Shown here in pieces: positions 22,961 through 34,579 of a DNA stretch of 64,000 nucleotides (the stretch's first letter is position 1; each line of letters starts with the position of its first letter). The notes under the pieces were generated by a model. The model was not told the DNA's origin. It was given only the letters and a program-made list of their open reading frames with translations, and did no database searches. A program made the position numbers and the translations under genes. The DNA is from Lomentospora prolificans (lineage: Eukaryota; Ascomycota; Sordariomycetes; Microascales; Microascaceae): positions 186,001 through 250,000 of the forward strand of contig JARFXM010000006.1 of the NCBI GenBank assembly GCA_029532625.1, in the 5' to 3' direction.

Positions 22961-25900
22961 TTACTCCCACTTCACTTGCATCCAGCCATCTAGATTGAGC
23001 CTCCACCCGTCTACCACCTTCTTGGCCCAGATATTGACTTCGCCCTCTCCATCCCGACGAATAACCTTCTTAATGGCGTCTTCGAGCTTTTCGTTGGCAG
23101 CCTCGTCCGGCGTCTCGGTGATGAATCGAGCGAGCTGGTGCGCGAAACCGGGCTTGGAAACGCCATTTCTGGAAGAAACAATCCAACCCTGCGCCTCCTT
23201 AAGTGCATCTTTACCAGCCGTATCAAGCTTCTTAACATCAGCAAGGACTTCCTTTCGCAAAGAAGACTCGCCCGATCGGTCACGGGCCGTTTGCCGCTCG
23301 TGATACGCCTGAATGTAGGCAGTTACCGCGCGCACAGCTGTAGCAGCGTCTCGGACGTATGAAATCGGTATCAGCGACGAAAGAGTTCCTAAAATACCTG
23401 ATGGAGGGTCCGCATCGGACTGGTTCGCCGCCGCAAGGTCTAGAAGAAGCTCCAAAGATTCTGTCACGGACGACACAAGGCTAGGAATGGCCTCGACGAC
23501 GGGACGGGAGCGGGCCGACTGCACAGCATCTAGCGTAAGGGAGGACAACACCGACAAGAGGTTATAATAGATGCGCTCGGACGGGAGCAGCTCCGTCTTT
23601 GATCCGCGAAGGAACCTGTTGAACGAGTTGCTAAGGCGGGACAGTGACTCGATAATGAGAGTATGCTCCGCCGCGGAGGCAAGGGCTGGATTAGCGGGTT
23701 TGTATGCCGGGGGCGCTTTGAAGTTGAAGAGGGAAAAGTATTGCTCTGCGAGGAGGGCGAGATGGGAACGATTGTTCTACCAGAGGTTAATGTTTGGGAT
23801 CGCCCATACCGCGACGGGGAGGGTAGTCATACAGAAAGATCAGGCCCTATAGAGAGGCTCTCGTGAAGCGGCGCCTGAAGGCTACTTCCAAGGCGAGGGA
23901 AAGACCCGTAATCAACCGTAACAGAAAGCTCCGTCTCGTTGGTGAGTTCGGCTGCGGGCCCGGTGTTAGCTGATGACGTTCAATTAGAACCAGCAAGTGC
24001 CTTACTTAGAAGAAAAGAATTGAGCCCCTCTCCTCTCCGCGTGCCTAAGGCCCTCTGCCCTCGAAGCTCTTCAACGTAACCCATGACCATTGTGCAGCTC
24101 GTCCTTAGTTTGCGCGTATGCTCAGGGATTTGGAGAATGCTCGAGTAGCTTTCACTGTCGAAGGCATCCGCCAGACGGCGGGGCATCCGTAAGCGTAGAG
24201 AGTTTAGGTAGTGTGACTGCACGCTACTCGAGAGAAGAGACCCCGCCGCCACATCAGGAGCGATGCCGCTGATACGATCGAAGAATATGGGGCCCAGCGA
24301 ATCAACAATTGTACGCTTGACGTCCAGGTTGCCCCATACCTCGCCCGCTCTGTGGGCACATCCCGTTATAAGGTAGATCCTCACTAACAGGAACAAGATG
24401 CCGCTGTGCTTGGGCGTCTTCTCGAGTTGATGTTCCAGGAGCATCGCTGCGACAAGGACGTCGCGGTAGTTGATAGCGCGGTTTGATGAGTTTCCTGCCA
24501 AGTCTCGTGCTCCGAAACCCCCTCGATCCAAAAGACATACTGCCGCTAATACGGTTAACTCGGGAAGAAAATCTTGTCGCGCACACTCAAGAGACTTGTC
24601 TCCGAGTTCGATGTCTTCGAGGCTACGGTATAACCGCAAAGCGTCGTGTGCGACTTCCGTAGTGTCTAAGATCTCACCATCAAGATCTTTGCGTAGAGCA
24701 TTGCCTTGTGGCGTAGTTGTGATAAGATAACGTATCTTGTATGTTAGGACCTTAATTGCAACTGATTTGTACCCCTCTGCATCTTGCGCGATCTGAGGTA
24801 GCCGTTCGTAAGCGACATATTTGAGCTCTGGAGTACTCAGTTTCTCTACAAAGCACCTGATATCATCGAAACATGCTGGGCTGCGATGCTGCTTGTCAAT
24901 GAAATCGAGTAGTTCCAGGACGCGTCTAGACTCGGAGGGCTTCAAAGTCATGGCCGGCCTTCCGATGTCCCCGAATGCAAAGGCGATAAGGACCGCAGCT
25001 AACGACAACGTTCTCGCGTAGACTGGTTTTTGCTTATCAGGGGCTCGTTCCTGGAGGAGCGTTCTAACGTGTTCGACTACCCTGCTCCCTATTAGCTTTA
25101 ACTCCACGCTTTTTGTGCTAAGGACGTACTGAATATCACACTGCATGACGTGTGTAGCAGCCTCTACCAAGAACTGCCAGATCCTCCAGTCGCAGGCGAG
25201 GAGGGATGGCTCCCGTTGTCCGTCCACGTCCTCTTTCACTGAGACAGCGTCTCTAGCGAATTGGTAGACGAGTGGCCACTCCTTCGCTTCTTTAAGGAAG
25301 TCTAAGGAGCGTAATAAAACCTCTTTCCGTCCAAGGTGCAGCTCTTTGATCGGATTTAGCAGAGGGCCGTTGAGTGCCTCCTTGACATGCGAAACGTCGC
25401 CTCTCGAGGCAAGCATCTCGAATAGAAGCAGAATTTCCTCCTCGCTTTGTATTCCGCGTGCAGGCTTCTCCTTCTCCTTGGTTTCGAGTGCCTATCTGTC
25501 ATTAGTTCAGTGTCCCACGATGTGTAAAGCGCAACGTACTTGCTCGGATAACTGGGCAGCCTTTTGAATTTGCTTGATCGAGAGTTCGCGATATAATCTC
25601 TGTTTGTCGGCAGGGCATTGATCGCTCAGCTGCAATATGTCAATACGCCGCGAGATAGCGAAGGAGCCTCATGAACACTGGGCTTACGGAAAATAGATAG
25701 GTGATAACAATATTCCAGAATAAAAACCTGTGTTCTCCGGGGAAGGTCCTATCGAGAAGAGCTGCAATCTTGAGGTTGATAGAGGTTAGGAGGTTCACTT
25801 GCACCGCGTGGTTCCTGAACAGGTCTATTAACCTACTTGCTGGGCGCTACTCAGATCCCAATGGAGAAGACAAGACTCGAGACAATCAATCGCTGTCACC

Positions 25901-26342
25901 TTGTCCTTAGGAGCAAGCTTCACGAGCCTCACTCGGAGCGGACCAATCGCCTCCTGGAAAAATGACTCCGGCATGATATCGTGGCAAGCCCACTCGAGGA
26001 GCTCGAGGCCCTCCACATCCTTGACGGCGGCACCATCCTTGAGTAGCTTTTGCACGTACGAGACGACGGATGACTTCTCTACGGGAGCGCCTAATTGCGC
26101 TTCCGCGGCGATCTTAACAATCTATCACTCTGTAGTCAGTACATAGCGAAGATAATGCCACTGAAGAAGCGGTAGGCCATCCGCAACTCTTGCCCCGCGC
26201 ACCCTACCTCGTAGTACTGATCCTTGGATGTGCGAGCTCTCTTGTCTGCCAAACGCACGACAACACTCCAGTTACCCTCGCTGAAGGCCGATTGGAGCTG
26301 CAGGTCGACGCCACTTTTGAGCTGAGGCTGTTGCGAAGCCAT
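22961..26342 (-). CDS. NAA25: NatB N-terminal acetyltransferase auxiliary subunit (NAA25/MDM20)
   Basis: Naa25/Mdm20 is the ribosome-binding TPR subunit of NatB, which acetylates nascent proteins starting Met-Asp, Met-Glu or Met-Asn; in yeast it is needed for actin cables and mitochondrial inheritance. Seven exons (minus): 26342-26208, 26121-25837, 25768-25688, 25629-25540, 25491-24006, 23951-23833 and 23776-22961. Introns are 86, 68, 58, 48, 54 and 56 nt, all GT-AG, and all phases agree. The product has 1003 residues. The N-terminus (LQLQSAFSEGNWSVVVRLADKR) and helical repeats such as RDAVSVKEDVDGQREPSLLA, SPACFDDIRCFVEKLS and HSGILFLLVRIYLITGCA fit the family, as does the length. A minus-strand frame opens one codon group earlier, but with TTG; the first ATG is at 26342. 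COX23 lies 586 bp upstream on the same strand. Confidence 0.88.
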
Positions 26343-26928
26343 AGCGATTACCAATTCCCTTCGACCATGTAAGGGGTGGACTCTTGCTCCTGGGGATCGA
26401 GATCATCATCTATGGTGGGGTCTGAACTACTCGATACCCAAGATATTTGGTGGGGTTTTGATTACATAATGTTGGGAGAAAGTCGTGCGCCTTTGGCAGG
26501 AGGAGACTTGGCCGGCAAGAACTGGACGGCAAGAGCGGGACGAGGGTAGACGTTTGACGGAGCAGATGGACATTTATTGTTTGTTTACAGTATAATACAT
26601 TAGCCATGTGGCCGAGAGAGGCCTCGCCATCCTGGTTGACTGTCCGCGCATCAAGAGGGCGAGCAAGGTACAGCTGGGTCGAAATGAGGTGTGCGGCTGG
26701 TTCCTGCAGCTCGCCGCAAATCGCCCACCCCAGTGTAGACCCTTGGACCTTTGTACAGTGAATTTACATGACAATATCTCAAAAGAGAAGTCAATTCCCA
26801 TGCCACGGTTGTTACAGGGTGCAAAATCCTCATTAAAAAGCCGTCACCCCTATAGATGGGTTTACCTTGGTTCATTTCGTGACCACGCTTCTTGGCTGAG
26901 ACGAGGAGCATTGCATAAGGAGAGGCTT
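26343..26928. other. spacer between COX23 stop and NAA25 start
   Basis: This holds the COX23 3' UTR and the NAA25 promoter and leader. Nothing else is recognised. Confidence 0.5.
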
Positions 26929-27419
26929 TTACCAGAGGGAGACCTTTTTGCGTTCGGCCTTCTTCTTCTCAAGCTACTTGCAGCGTTAGGATCAGCGAGT
27001 CTCGCGTCGGCGGTATAGATGGCTTAGGCTTTGAAACATACCCAAGCCTTCTTGCAGTCCCGGTAGGCTCTGTTACGTAGAAACCGTTAGCGAATCAGTC
27101 CCCGGCATTCCGAACCACTGTCGCGTGTAGCCCGAGAGAGCTTAAGCGGTGGCCACCAGTCGGACCTACTGAAAATATTCGCCGCACATGGTGCGGTCAC
27201 CACCGTTTCTATGCAGGCATTTGATGCTTCTGGACGCAGCCTCCTGGCACGGGTCAAAGTACTCGCTTCTGGCCTTCCTGTAGGTGGCGAGACGAGTTAG
27301 CACTGATGTTTCGAGGATCCCGGTAGCGGTCCAGGGATGCGGAGCACTGACGTCTGGAATTTGGACTTGTTATCCTCTGACCACGGGTGGTCTGGGGATT
27401 CAGAGTTTGCGGAAGCCAT
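26929..27419 (-). CDS. COX23: COX23, twin CX9C mitochondrial protein
   Basis: Cox23 is a small intermembrane-space protein needed for cytochrome c oxidase assembly and copper handling. The gene is easily missed: four exons (minus) at 27419-27352, 27277-27170, 27069-27042 (28 nt) and 26973-26929 encode only 82 residues. Introns are 74 nt (GTCAGT...CTACAG, branch GCTAAC), 100 nt (GTAGGT...AACAG, branch GCTAAC) and 68 nt (GTATGT...GTAG). The spliced protein carries two CX9C motifs, CQEAASRSIKC and CGEYFQAYRDC, the second spanning an intron. It also has the family signatures SEYFDPC, CLHRNGGDRTMC and AYRDCKKAW, and a lysine-rich end LEKKKAERKK. The ATG at 27419 sits in ACCATGG context. Phases and motif spacing make the model near certain despite its size. 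Confidence 0.9.
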
Positions 27420-28147
27420 GGTGGGAGAAATCCAGCATATGGTCTCTGCCGAGCGATATGGGAGACGATGTTCGTGGTGGACCAGAGCGGTTTTGAAATC
27501 CCCAATCTCAAAGTTCTGGCTTATGTAATCAGAGAGCTCAGAACTCGGCCCCCACGACGCGATTGCGGGACGGGGATTCGATGAATCTTGTCTGGCGACA
27601 GCAGCAAGCTAGCCGAATCCTTCGGATCCGTATTATGCCTGGCGCATGTCGGGTGCAATTGGGGCAATGCGGTCTCGAAGTCACATACTATCATCGTCGT
27701 CCTTTATTACTCAAGAGACAGCAACCCTGTCTTCCTGGGTCAGCTCAAGGTCAGCTCAAGGCTGTCCCAGAAAGGTAACTGATCCTCTCCTGTCGTGCAA
27801 ATCACCAATCGTCAAATTGCGGTGCACAACCTGCATGGGGGCTGAGCCTGTCAGTGCAACCCGGGACGTACCGTCTGGGCATGTCCCGCCTGGCCTAGGG
27901 CCAATAACGCCGTAGCCCACCCACTAGTAGCGGCACAACCTCCGCGCGAAAGAGCCTGGCATGGATGTCGACGGTGCGAGGGAGGCGCTGGGCCGCCGGG
28001 GGGAGGGAAAGGAGATGGCCCGTATTTGAAATCGAGATGGCCCCGAGCCTGCTCTTGTAGCTGTCCCCTCGATCTTCCTCTTGTAATCCGTAATTTTAAT
28101 CTCTCAAGGCAAGAATTCCTAACCTGGCTTCGCCAACGATTGGGATA
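27420..28147. promoter_or_regulatory. divergent promoter of COX23 and the ankyrin/CorA-like gene
   Basis: 728 bp separate the two start codons, so both promoters must lie here or overlap the genes. A 9-base tandem repeat (GGTCAGCTC-AAGGTCAGCTC) lies near 27740-27760. I recognise no specific factor site. Confidence 0.5.
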
Positions 28148-31100
28148 ATGGCAGACAGCCCTGAGCCCGCAAGCGATGTCCTAGTGTCTACGGCGGTTCC
28201 CGAAGTCGCGACGAATGCTGACGGTTCTGAGATCGCGTCTGGACAAGATGGGCCTGTCTCTGAACCCGCACCTCTCGCCGTGCCAGACGTCGCCAGCGCA
28301 GAAGGTGGAAACACCGACGCGCAAAAGGCTTCCGAGGACCCAACGAGTCCCACAAGCCCTATCAGTCCCGTCAGCCCTACCGGGAACTCCCAGGAACCTG
28401 CAGTAGAATGGACCGCCCTCGACAAAGAACTACTGGACGCGGCCACCGATGATCCGGCCAAAATCCCAGACCTTCTCGAACAGGGAGCGAACGTGGCGGT
28501 CCGATCATCTTCCGGACGACCGCTACTTATCACACTCTTCAAACATGCGCTCGCCAAAAAGTCCATGGACACCGTGCTCCAAGTACTTCCCGGAATTCTC
28601 GACAAAATGAGCCCGGAGCACATTGACGCGAAGGGTAGCAAGCAAATGACTGCGGTTATCTATATCGTCTATGAGGATCCCCCGTTTGAACTTCTTGCCC
28701 CTCGCGAAGACATCGTCAAGCTTCTGATCCAGCATGGGGCGGATCTGAATACCAAAGATACGGATGGGTGCACCGCGTTAGATTGGGCGTCTCGAAGGGG
28801 ATATACCCGTATCGCGGAGCTCCTCCTTGACAACGGGGCAGACCCCAACGTGGTAGATAATGCGAACTGGACCCCTCTGCAGACCGCCTCAAGGTATGGT
28901 CACGACGAAATCGCAAAGCTGCTGTTAGATAGACGCGTGCGTGTCGACGTGCCTGACAACACGGGGTGGACGCCACTCAAAATGGCGGCCCGGTACGGAT
29001 ACGACAACATCGTCGAAATGCTGCTCAAAGAGGACGTCGAGGTTGATTACCTAGATAATGACGGGTGGACTGCGCTTGAGGAGGCTGTGTATGGAGGTCA
29101 CGAAAACATCGTAAAGATCCTCTTGGAACACGGTGCGGACCCGAACAAGGCTGATAAGGATGGGTGTACTCTGCTTAATGGGTCGAGTCGAAGTGGCAAC
29201 GCGAACATTGTTCGGCTTCTACTTTCGAAGGATGCCAATGTTAACCAGGCGGAAAAGGACGGATGGACGCCGCTGATGGCTGCCTGCCGCAACAATCACA
29301 AAGATGTGGCGGTCATGCTCATAGCCAAAGGCGCCGATATTGACAGAGCTGACAATGACGGCTGGCCGCCAATTGAGGTGGCCGCCCGGTACGGCCATAC
29401 CGATATTGTCAAGCTCCTCCTAGACCATGGTGCTCAGGTGAACCTTACCGACAATGAAGGCTGGACAACGCTGGAAGTGGCAGCCCGCTACGGTTTTGAT
29501 GAGATTGTGCGAGCCCTCTTGCTGAAGGGCGCTAATCCCAACACGAAGGACGACAAAGGATGGACCCCCCTCGTCCTTGCGAGCAAGTGGGGATGCGAGG
29601 CTGTTGTGGAAATGTTGCTGAATGCCGGAGCGGACATACATGCTGCCAACGGGAGCGGCCTCACATCAATTCACTCCGCCAGCTACAATAACCACAAAGG
29701 CATTGTTGAACTTTTGATCAATCGCGGGGCTAATATTTCGAGAGGCGATAATGATGGGGAGACTCCACTTCATCTGGCCAGCCGCCAGGGAAACGCGGTC
29801 ATTGTGGAGTTGCTCATCAAGCATTTGCGAGCCAAGGGCGTCAATGCGCTCGATGGCGATAGTGAGACTGCGTTACATGTCACCGCGCGATGTAAGGAGG
29901 AACATGTGGATTTACTGGCCAACGACAGCGCGCGCGATGAAGAAGCCGATCGTTTTTGTGAGGCCAAGACCGGCGACGAAGCGTCCGGCCAATTCCTTCG
30001 TGTCATCCAGCTGTTGCTGGAACACGGTGCGGACCCGACGATCTTGACTCCCAGGGGTCAGACTGCACTGCATATGGCAGCCGGAATCAACGATGGAGAG
30101 CGGACTAAGGCGATTCTAAGCAGGATGAACAAGGCGACGGCGACAATCCGCAACGCTGAAGGAAAGACGGCAATGTGGATCGCCGCTGACAGGAAGATCC
30201 CGGAATCCTTGCGGCAACTATTGCTTGGGCTCAAGGCCACCGACTGGGGCATTCATAATATTGAAAAGGAGACGCTGGAGTGGGCGGCCGAAAGCGAAGC
30301 CACGCACGATATTGTGGCGATGATCTTGCTCTATAGCAAACGTCTACTGATCGGCCAAATACCCGTCGATCCAAGTTGGGACGCCGTGACCTTGGCGGCG
30401 TATTATGGCGAATACGGACTCTTGTGGAAGATCTTACAAAGCGCGGCGCCGCATCCTGGAGATAACAAGAGACGAAAGATGGTCGAATCCCTCGTCAGAA
30501 GGGTAATTAAGATAATAGACGCAGACACCTCTCAGATGAAGAGGAATGTTGAAGAACGCCGTGGGTCAATACACCACCCCAAAGGTCTCGACGCTGGCTC
30601 GACCGCGGACAAGGCCGATGCTGCCACTGTCCGCAGCGTGCGCAGGTCACTCGATGGAGAAAAGGACGATCCGGACCTGAAGAAAGTTGATTCCGAAGGT
30701 AACAAGGTGGAAAGCAAGATGAAGGGCGGTCAGCCTGCCAGGCAAAAAGCCAACCTTACACGGCCGCGCGAAGACTACGACCAGATCCTAGATATTCTCC
30801 TAGACCCTCCTATTGTGAAGACTTCCGTGGCACGTGTCCCATACGCCAAGCCGGAAACTAAAATCAAGTTTCCTCGCTTTGATGCCTGTGTCATCGACTT
30901 TTACGCGCGGGATGGTCGCTCTGGCTTCTTAAGGAGGTTTCGCGATGTCAAGGAGGTTGTGTATAATGATGGACCGAAAGAGATTATGAACAAGGCGCGC
31001 AAGGCCATGCAAAGTTCGGGCGAGACGTACGTGGAAAGCGACTTGACATTTAGGTGGATACATCTCCCGGCCAACAATCTTCAGTGGATGAATGACTTAG

Positions 31101-33204
31101 CTCTCCGCATCTTTATTGATGACGGTGAATCGCAGGAGGCGTATGAGGAGTTGCGGACCCTTCTGAGGGGTAGCTGGCACGAGGTGCCTGATTCGACGTT
31201 CGAGTCGAGGTTTATGAAGCCGAGCTGCTCGACGCGACTTGGGGCCAAGTGGAAAGGGAAGCCGAAATCGCAGTCCCACCCCGCTGCGGTGGCCCCAGCT
31301 GCCGATAAGCAGGCTAACGACGCAGGCTCCTCAACCTCTTTGACGGATACAACCGGGTCCAGCTCGAGCGATCCGTCCAAGGGAGAGGAGAAAAACGCTA
31401 AGGAGGTCGAGAAGGCAGACGCGGACAAATCAAAACAATCGCACGATAGCAAGAGCCAGATTGCACTCTATGTAAGTCAGAGCAGATGCGTTGTATTCGA
31501 TGATGTGCTGACGGACGACAGATGCCCTACATCACCTTTTCGACCCAACGCAACAATGCGACCGCCCGTGACGAATACCATCAGCTTCTCAAGAGTTACG
31601 AGGATGCGAATCTAGTCATCCATGGTTCGCGGACCCTAGACGAGTTCTACTACCATTTCGAAAGTGACTACAAGTCCGAAAAGGAAAGGAGGAGACGTAA
31701 TAAGGACCAAGTGGTCACGGCAGAGCTCAATGCGGGCATCGACGTGGGCAAAAGCGACTCGTGGACGATTCTTCGCGTGGATCAGCTTTGGCTCTGGGTG
31801 CTTAATGATAGTATGTGCGAGACGGTTCCTATCTGGTAACTCGATCTAACAGATATAGAATACATTGTTACCTCCTCCACTCACCGTGTCGACGACGCAG
31901 ACGATATCATTCCTAGCACGATTCTCAACTATCTGAGCAAAGACCCGGGCAGCGAAAGGGCACGGCCCCAACCAGACTCAGCCGTTGCCATGAGCAAATT
32001 CATCGTCGATTTCTGCGTTGGCTTCTTCAGCCACTTACAGGCGGACGCCGGCCCGATGGTCAAGAAGCCAGAAGGTCGTCGATCGACCCGCCAAATCTTC
32101 TCCGACGCCATCAATCGAGCGGTAGGTTTGCAGTCCGCAACGTTAGGGTTTATTATACTAACACTGAGCAGTCCCTCAAAGAGGCAGAACTCTTCCGAAA
32201 GTTTACCGAACGGAGCGGCAAAAATATACAGGACGTCAAGAGGCTCAAGTCAGTCAGAGAAGCGGCGGATCTTCTCCGCAACGTTAAGGACATTCGCGAC
32301 GAGTTGAACATCCTTCGCGTTATTGTAAGCTATCAGAAGATGGTCCAGGAGTTGTTGCCCATGCCCGCGGGTATCGCACACAATGATCGCCATGCCCGAT
32401 CGATTGTTGGGGATATCGAGGAGCTGGATAAAGTGGCGAAGAAGATTGAAGGCGCGGTGCGTTTATCCTACAATGCAACCCAACTATGGAAGACATGACT
32501 GACGTTTTTTTTTTTTTTTTCCTGCTTTACAGGTGAATGCTACTTTGAGTCTTGAGCAAAGTGCCATCGCTATTGCCCAGTCTGACGAATCTGTTCAGCA
32601 AGGGCGGACTCTGATGGCCTTCACCATCATCACTATTCTCTTTGTACGTTAGACAACCACTCGGACGTGTGAGATGCCGCTAACTTGTAGCCTAGCTGCC
32701 GATATCTTTTCTTACTTCGCTCTTCGCTCTTAATATCAGCACGTTCCAGCAGCGCGAAGAAGACGGTGACCTCAGCTACACACCCGAATGGATCTTCCCC
32801 AAGCTTTGTAGGTCGCCACATTCTAAAAAAAAAAAAATTCCCACTAATATCGCATAGTTGGTTTGTCTTTTGCTGTCTGGGTTCCAACTCTCGTCTGGGC
32901 TTTCTACTCGGGCAAAGTGATCGAATTCTTCTCCAATTTCCGGCAACGGCTAGGGGTCTCGGCCAAGGTCAAAAAGAACACCATGTCGGCGGAGACTAAA
33001 GACGATGCTGCGGAGGGGATGAAAGAAAAGGCGAAAACGGGCCCAGTCACTACTGTCCACAAGGGCGGCCTACGAAGAAGGGCGGCGCGGTGGGCGGGTG
33101 TCAGACGGACATCCATGGATGAGGAAGCTGGGGAAGCGAGCGGATCTGATGCAGGGCCGGTGGTTGACAAGAACGGATCCAAAGTTGATGTTGCTGATCG
33201 CTAA
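28148..33204 (+). CDS. ankyrin-repeat protein with C-terminal CorA-like membrane domain
   Basis: Seven exons: 28148-31471, 31522-31810, 31859-32121, 32172-32456, 32533-32643, 32696-32807 and 32858-33204. Introns are 48-76 nt, all GT-AG in consistent phase; the product has 1576 residues. Order: Ser/Pro/Thr-rich start (PTSPTSPISPVSP); ankyrin block with at least 11 near-perfect 33-residue repeats (bases ~28750-29840; unit DNDGWTPL..A..GH..IVK.LL..GAD.N), then 2-3 looser ones to ~700; a conserved middle domain (FPRFDACVIDFY, FRWIHLPANNLQWM); YMPYITFST; a coiled-coil-prone stretch; two TM helices, FTIITILFLPISFLTSLFA and LFGLSFAVWVPTLVWAFY; and a basic tail. This is a mould-specific ankyrin/CorA-like family of unknown role. 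The CorA selectivity signature GMN is replaced by ALN between the helices, so Mg2+ transport cannot be assumed. For exon 3 I prefer the acceptor at 31858 (LNDKYIVTSS). Confidence 0.85.
28750..29840 (+). repeat. in-frame 99 bp tandem repeats encoding ankyrin units
   Basis: Eleven consecutive units of 33 codons keep the core G-W-T-P/A-L and the IV-x-LL-x-x-GA pattern with little length change. The N-proximal units share the unusual DNxGW motif, which suggests duplication within the gene. Confidence 0.75.
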
Positions 33205-34579
33205 GCCTGGTTGATGAATGGTGAATACATAACTCCGTAGAGTGTGTGTGTGTGGATTGAATACTATGTTTTGTACAACTGTACGATAGCTAAGGATCAT
33301 ATACCAACATTGAAGACAACAAGAACCAATACCAATTGATTGCGAGCGCACCCAAGGGAAGCACTACGCTCCGACGCGTAGGCTTTTGATTTCACCGGTG
33401 AGCTTTTCCTAGTCGAGTAAGACTTGTGGGTAGATGCGAGATAAACACCAATTCCTGGTTATACCTTGATATCTCACTCATGCTCTGAGAGGAATTGCGA
33501 GAGGGATCGAAATGATTTACGATGAGGTATCAAGAAGGAACACTTCTGGCAGCTTACGAGTATTTGGTTGGTTACAGTTTCAGTGGGGCTGACGAGAGCC
33601 AGCTGCGCTAATAAGGTGAGTGGGTTTTACATCGTAATGGATCGTTGTAACTGCCGGTCTAATGTAACCCCTGAATCCTGCCCCTGTCGGTGCTCTTGGA
33701 ACATTTGTGGGCCAGGCTACGGCCCGCCAGCCAGGCTCTGCAACCAACACCAAGCTGGCCATCTGTCGGCGATGGTGCTGGCTAGCGCCGGACAAATACA
33801 CAAGATGATGTCTACGGGCATGGGTTAGCTTTCTGCCCTTCATTGCTAGATCTTGGAAGAACTGATATTCGCAACGAGATGGATAGCCTGCGTGCGTGCA
33901 GTGCTCGTCACAGATGCTCGGGATCTATGGTTGTCAATTTGACCAACATTTAGCGTAGTGTCTTTGGGGTGGCCAGCTGGCTTAGGTTGATACTCTAGCG
34001 CCAGCTGCTGGCGTGCCTGACTACGTAACAAGTTACGTGGATTTCACCACCGGCCCACCGCCAGCATGCGACATAGGCCAGGCGCCGCGCTTTCCACTTC
34101 CGCGGGGCGGGCTGGCTGGCCATCCATTGTATTGCATTCCGTCATCGACCATCGATTGCCAGCCAGGAGCAGTCTCAATGTCATCGGCCTTGATCTGGGT
34201 CAAGCCTAACCAAGTACCGCCTTCCGTACCTTGCATTTTTCCCACATCCAGGTTGTTTGTACCTGAGCATCTGTAGCCAGCCAGCGGAACAAATCAGGGT
34301 CATGGCCCCACGCCCGCGTGGCAGATCTACAACATGCATCACTTGTTAAAGATAACGAAAAGGAAGAATCCAATTTACCCAGTGCCGGCCCAAACATTCA
34401 TTTTTATTTTATTTTATTTTATTCTCTTTATATTTAATAAATCAGTGACCCAACCTGTACATCTGGCTCCATGTGATTCTCCCTCATCGTCGACTCGTCC
34501 CCGCGCTTTTCGCTAAGCTCGCTGGCGCCAAACGCCGTCTTAATAACAACTTCCAGGCAACTCGCACAACTCGCCAGCC
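33205..34579. other. intergenic with GCTGGC/GCCAGC cluster; GT31 promoter side
   Basis: No gene is seen. Between about 33710 and 34290 there are repeated GCCAGCC, GGCCAGCTGGC and GCTGGCTGGCC words, including the small hairpin CGCCAG-CTG-CTGGCG at 33999-34013. A GT-repeat lies at 33240-33252. Confidence 0.6.
34401..34423 (+). repeat. ATTTT pentanucleotide microsatellite
   Basis: About four tandem ATTTT units lie ~160 bp before the glycosyltransferase start codon. Confidence 0.85.

Noticed and set aside
31811..31852. 42 nt version of the second ankyrin-gene intron
   Set aside because: CTAAC would lie too close to that acceptor. The AG at 31858 gives a better branch distance and the family-like reading LNDKYIVTSS.
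32325..32340. GTAAGC donor in exon 4 of the ankyrin gene
   Set aside because: The frame stays open through it with plausible helical sequence (IVSYQKMVQELL), and no fitting acceptor follows.
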